Below, piece by piece: positions 62,504 to 64,000 of a DNA stretch of 64,000 nt. Both the position numbers and the translations under genes were made by a program. The notes under the pieces are model-generated. The model was not told where the DNA came from. It did not search any database and worked only from the letters and a program-made list of their open reading frames with translations. Source of the stretch: Holothuria scabra (lineage: Eukaryota > Echinodermata > Holothuroidea > Aspidochirotida > Holothuriidae); contig CM074187.1 of NCBI GenBank assembly GCA_037179385.1, positions 3,658,001 to 3,722,000 on the forward strand. Direction: 5' to 3'. The stretch's first letter is position 1. Each line of letters begins with the position of its first letter.

Positions 62504-63130
62504 TGTGTGACGCCTGCTTGTAAACACGATATCTCAAGAAGGGTAACCCCCAGGGATCTCAAACTTGGCATGTAGATTGTCCACATTGAGTAGATGGTCC
62601 CTATTTTTTTTGGTAGAGGTCAAATGTCATTTGGGGTCACCAGAGGTCAAAATGTAAATACCTTGGAAATTGCTTGTAAACACGATATCTCCAGAAGGAA
62701 AAATGTGAGCAATCTCATACTTACCATGTTGATTGTCCATATTGAGTAGATGGTCCCTATTGTTTTTGATGGAGGTCAAAGGTCATTTGGGGTCACCAGA
62801 GGGCAAAAGGTCAAAACCTTGTAAACACTGTATCTCAAGAAGGGTAAATGTGAGGAATCTCATACATAGCAGGTGGATTACCCATATTAAGTAGATGACC
62901 CTATTATTTTTGGTGGAGGTCAAAGGTCATTTGGGGTCATCAGAGACGAAAAGCTCAAAAACTTGTAAACACCATATGTCAAGAAAGGTAACTGCCAGGA
63001 ATCTCATATTTACTAAGTGGATTGTCCATATTAAGTAGATGACCCCTATTGTTTTTATTGGATGTCAAAGGTCATTTTGGGGTCATCAGAGTTCAAAACA
63101 TCTAAACCTTGCAAACACTACATCTCAAAA
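62410..63130 (+). mobile_element. AGGTCA-array repeat element, copy 3
   Basis: Starts TGATTCCTTGCCGAAGGCAG, nearly identical to copy 1, then a 54-bp TG array (62456-62509), then about five 146-bp units (from 62516, 62672, 62818, 62961, 63107), each with GGAGGTCAAAGGTCATTTGG. No right terminus seen before the window ends. Confidence 0.7.
62456..62509. repeat. TG microsatellite
   Basis: About 27 TG dinucleotides with three TA interruptions. Confidence 0.95.
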
Positions 63131-64000
63131 GAGTATATAACCGTTGAAGTTAATGTCCATGAACGGTTAGGGTGAAAGGAGTAAGAATAATTTGGCATGG
63201 GTAATGTAATAGGCATAGGGTATATAATTTTTTGGAACAGTTTATTAACTTCACTATGTAAATTCTTTAGTGAGGTAATTTTGAAAATGTATTTGTAAAG
63301 TACTGAAGCAAACTCATAGGAAGAAGGTCTAAGGTGCACAAAGGCACATCACATGGTACAGTAGTTACTGTACAGTATGTTGATTCTGGCATGAAATTGT
63401 GCCCTGTTATTACATTAAGTTCCAAGTATTAATACATGAAAAAGTGGGCAGAGCAAAATATACAATCTTAAAAGGCAAAATCTGTTCATCAGGCTGGCCT
63501 ACATGCTTCAATGCTCATGGGTATGCTGATTTTGCAGCCACAAGTAAATAGATTTTCATGAAACTGATGTGGAACATGTGAGTTTAAACAGTCTGTATAA
63601 GGGTCATTTAGGGACATAGTCTGAAAATATTAGAAGATGCTTCTATGCACACTAAGTAGATGACTGATGTGGAACTTCATAAGTATAAACTTTGAACAGA
63701 GAGTACTCTGTGTGATGCACAAGAATCTCATTTATAACATACTTACATTGCTTTTTCAATAACCTTAAAGAAAACCCGAAGAAAACATTAAATTTAGTGG
63801 CAAAAAGTGTTAATATTTGACAAACCTCCTGCCTACTGTCCTCATGAGGACATGTGCATGCAAGTATACATTAATTGGAAGTGGGAATTGATCAATTAGA
63901 TATACCACAGTTAATTAGTTTTACAAAAAAGAACCTAATTTACACTGATCATTTGGTATCAAATACCCTTCAGCGCACATGAACTGTCATTGCCTAATAG
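63131..64000. other. Downstream DNA, nothing recognised
   Basis: AT-rich, no gene or defined repeat; possibly decayed tail of the AGGTCA element. Confidence 0.5.

Noticed and set aside
62327..62586. His-Thr repeat proteins on the minus strand
   Set aside because: Translation of the TG/CA microsatellite in the AGGTCA-family element.

Overview
This is a stretch of animal nuclear DNA. It is AT-rich, with long introns, GT-AG splice sites, microsatellites and many short non-autonomous transposons. There are no operons or bacterial features. The mix of piggyBac, hAT, Harbinger and mariner-type MITEs, tRNA-derived SINEs, LINE remnants and AGGTCA-rich tandem arrays suggests a marine invertebrate deuterostome, perhaps an echinoderm. 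That placement is inference; no rRNA or mitochondrial marker is present.

One gene dominates the window and runs on the + strand to a stop at 60846. Eighteen shared coding exons (26459 to 60846) join without a frame error. They encode a fold-type I, class V PLP-dependent enzyme related to cysteine desulfurases and class V aminotransferases. Visible hallmarks are a GSGTTGA phosphate loop, an EHHSN PLP-stacking histidine, an Asp in FWDYATAG, the Schiff-base lysine in LSPHKFVGG, a double-cysteine ARGGCACAGPY motif, and a KPGFVRLNLPYF C-terminal domain. Ahead of the shared core lie two paralogous exons (11968-12387 and 16798-17229). Both are phase 1-1 and encode related Ser/Arg-rich N-terminal segments, so either one, or both, could be spliced in frame. 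The protein ends in a basic tail and CTVM, a plausible CaaX prenylation box. A possible first exon with a start codon lies at 6062-6095. Starting instead at the ATG inside exon 2a or 2b gives 781 or 798 aa.

Layout: 1-6 kb is non-coding DNA with an AGGTCA-array element, a Harbinger-type MITE and a tandem duplication. 6-12 kb holds the putative exon 1, a pair of inverted repeats, an 885-bp foldback element, a piggyBac-type MITE and a long hairpin. 12-26 kb holds exons 2a and 2b, a LINE remnant, a hAT MITE with a perfect 8-bp target duplication, and a second AGGTCA-family element. 26-47 kb holds exons 3-14, with SINE, LINE and hairpin insertions in the introns. 47-56 kb is one 9.6-kb intron. It contains a 0.56-kb tandem duplication, and one copy of that duplication carries a 1,544-bp insertion bounded by two direct 197-bp MITEs. 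56-61 kb holds exons 15-20 and polyadenylation signals. 61-64 kb is downstream DNA with a SINE body and a third AGGTCA-family element.

No second convincing host gene was found. All splice junctions were read by eye from consensus sites and frame continuity; no transcript or database evidence was available.
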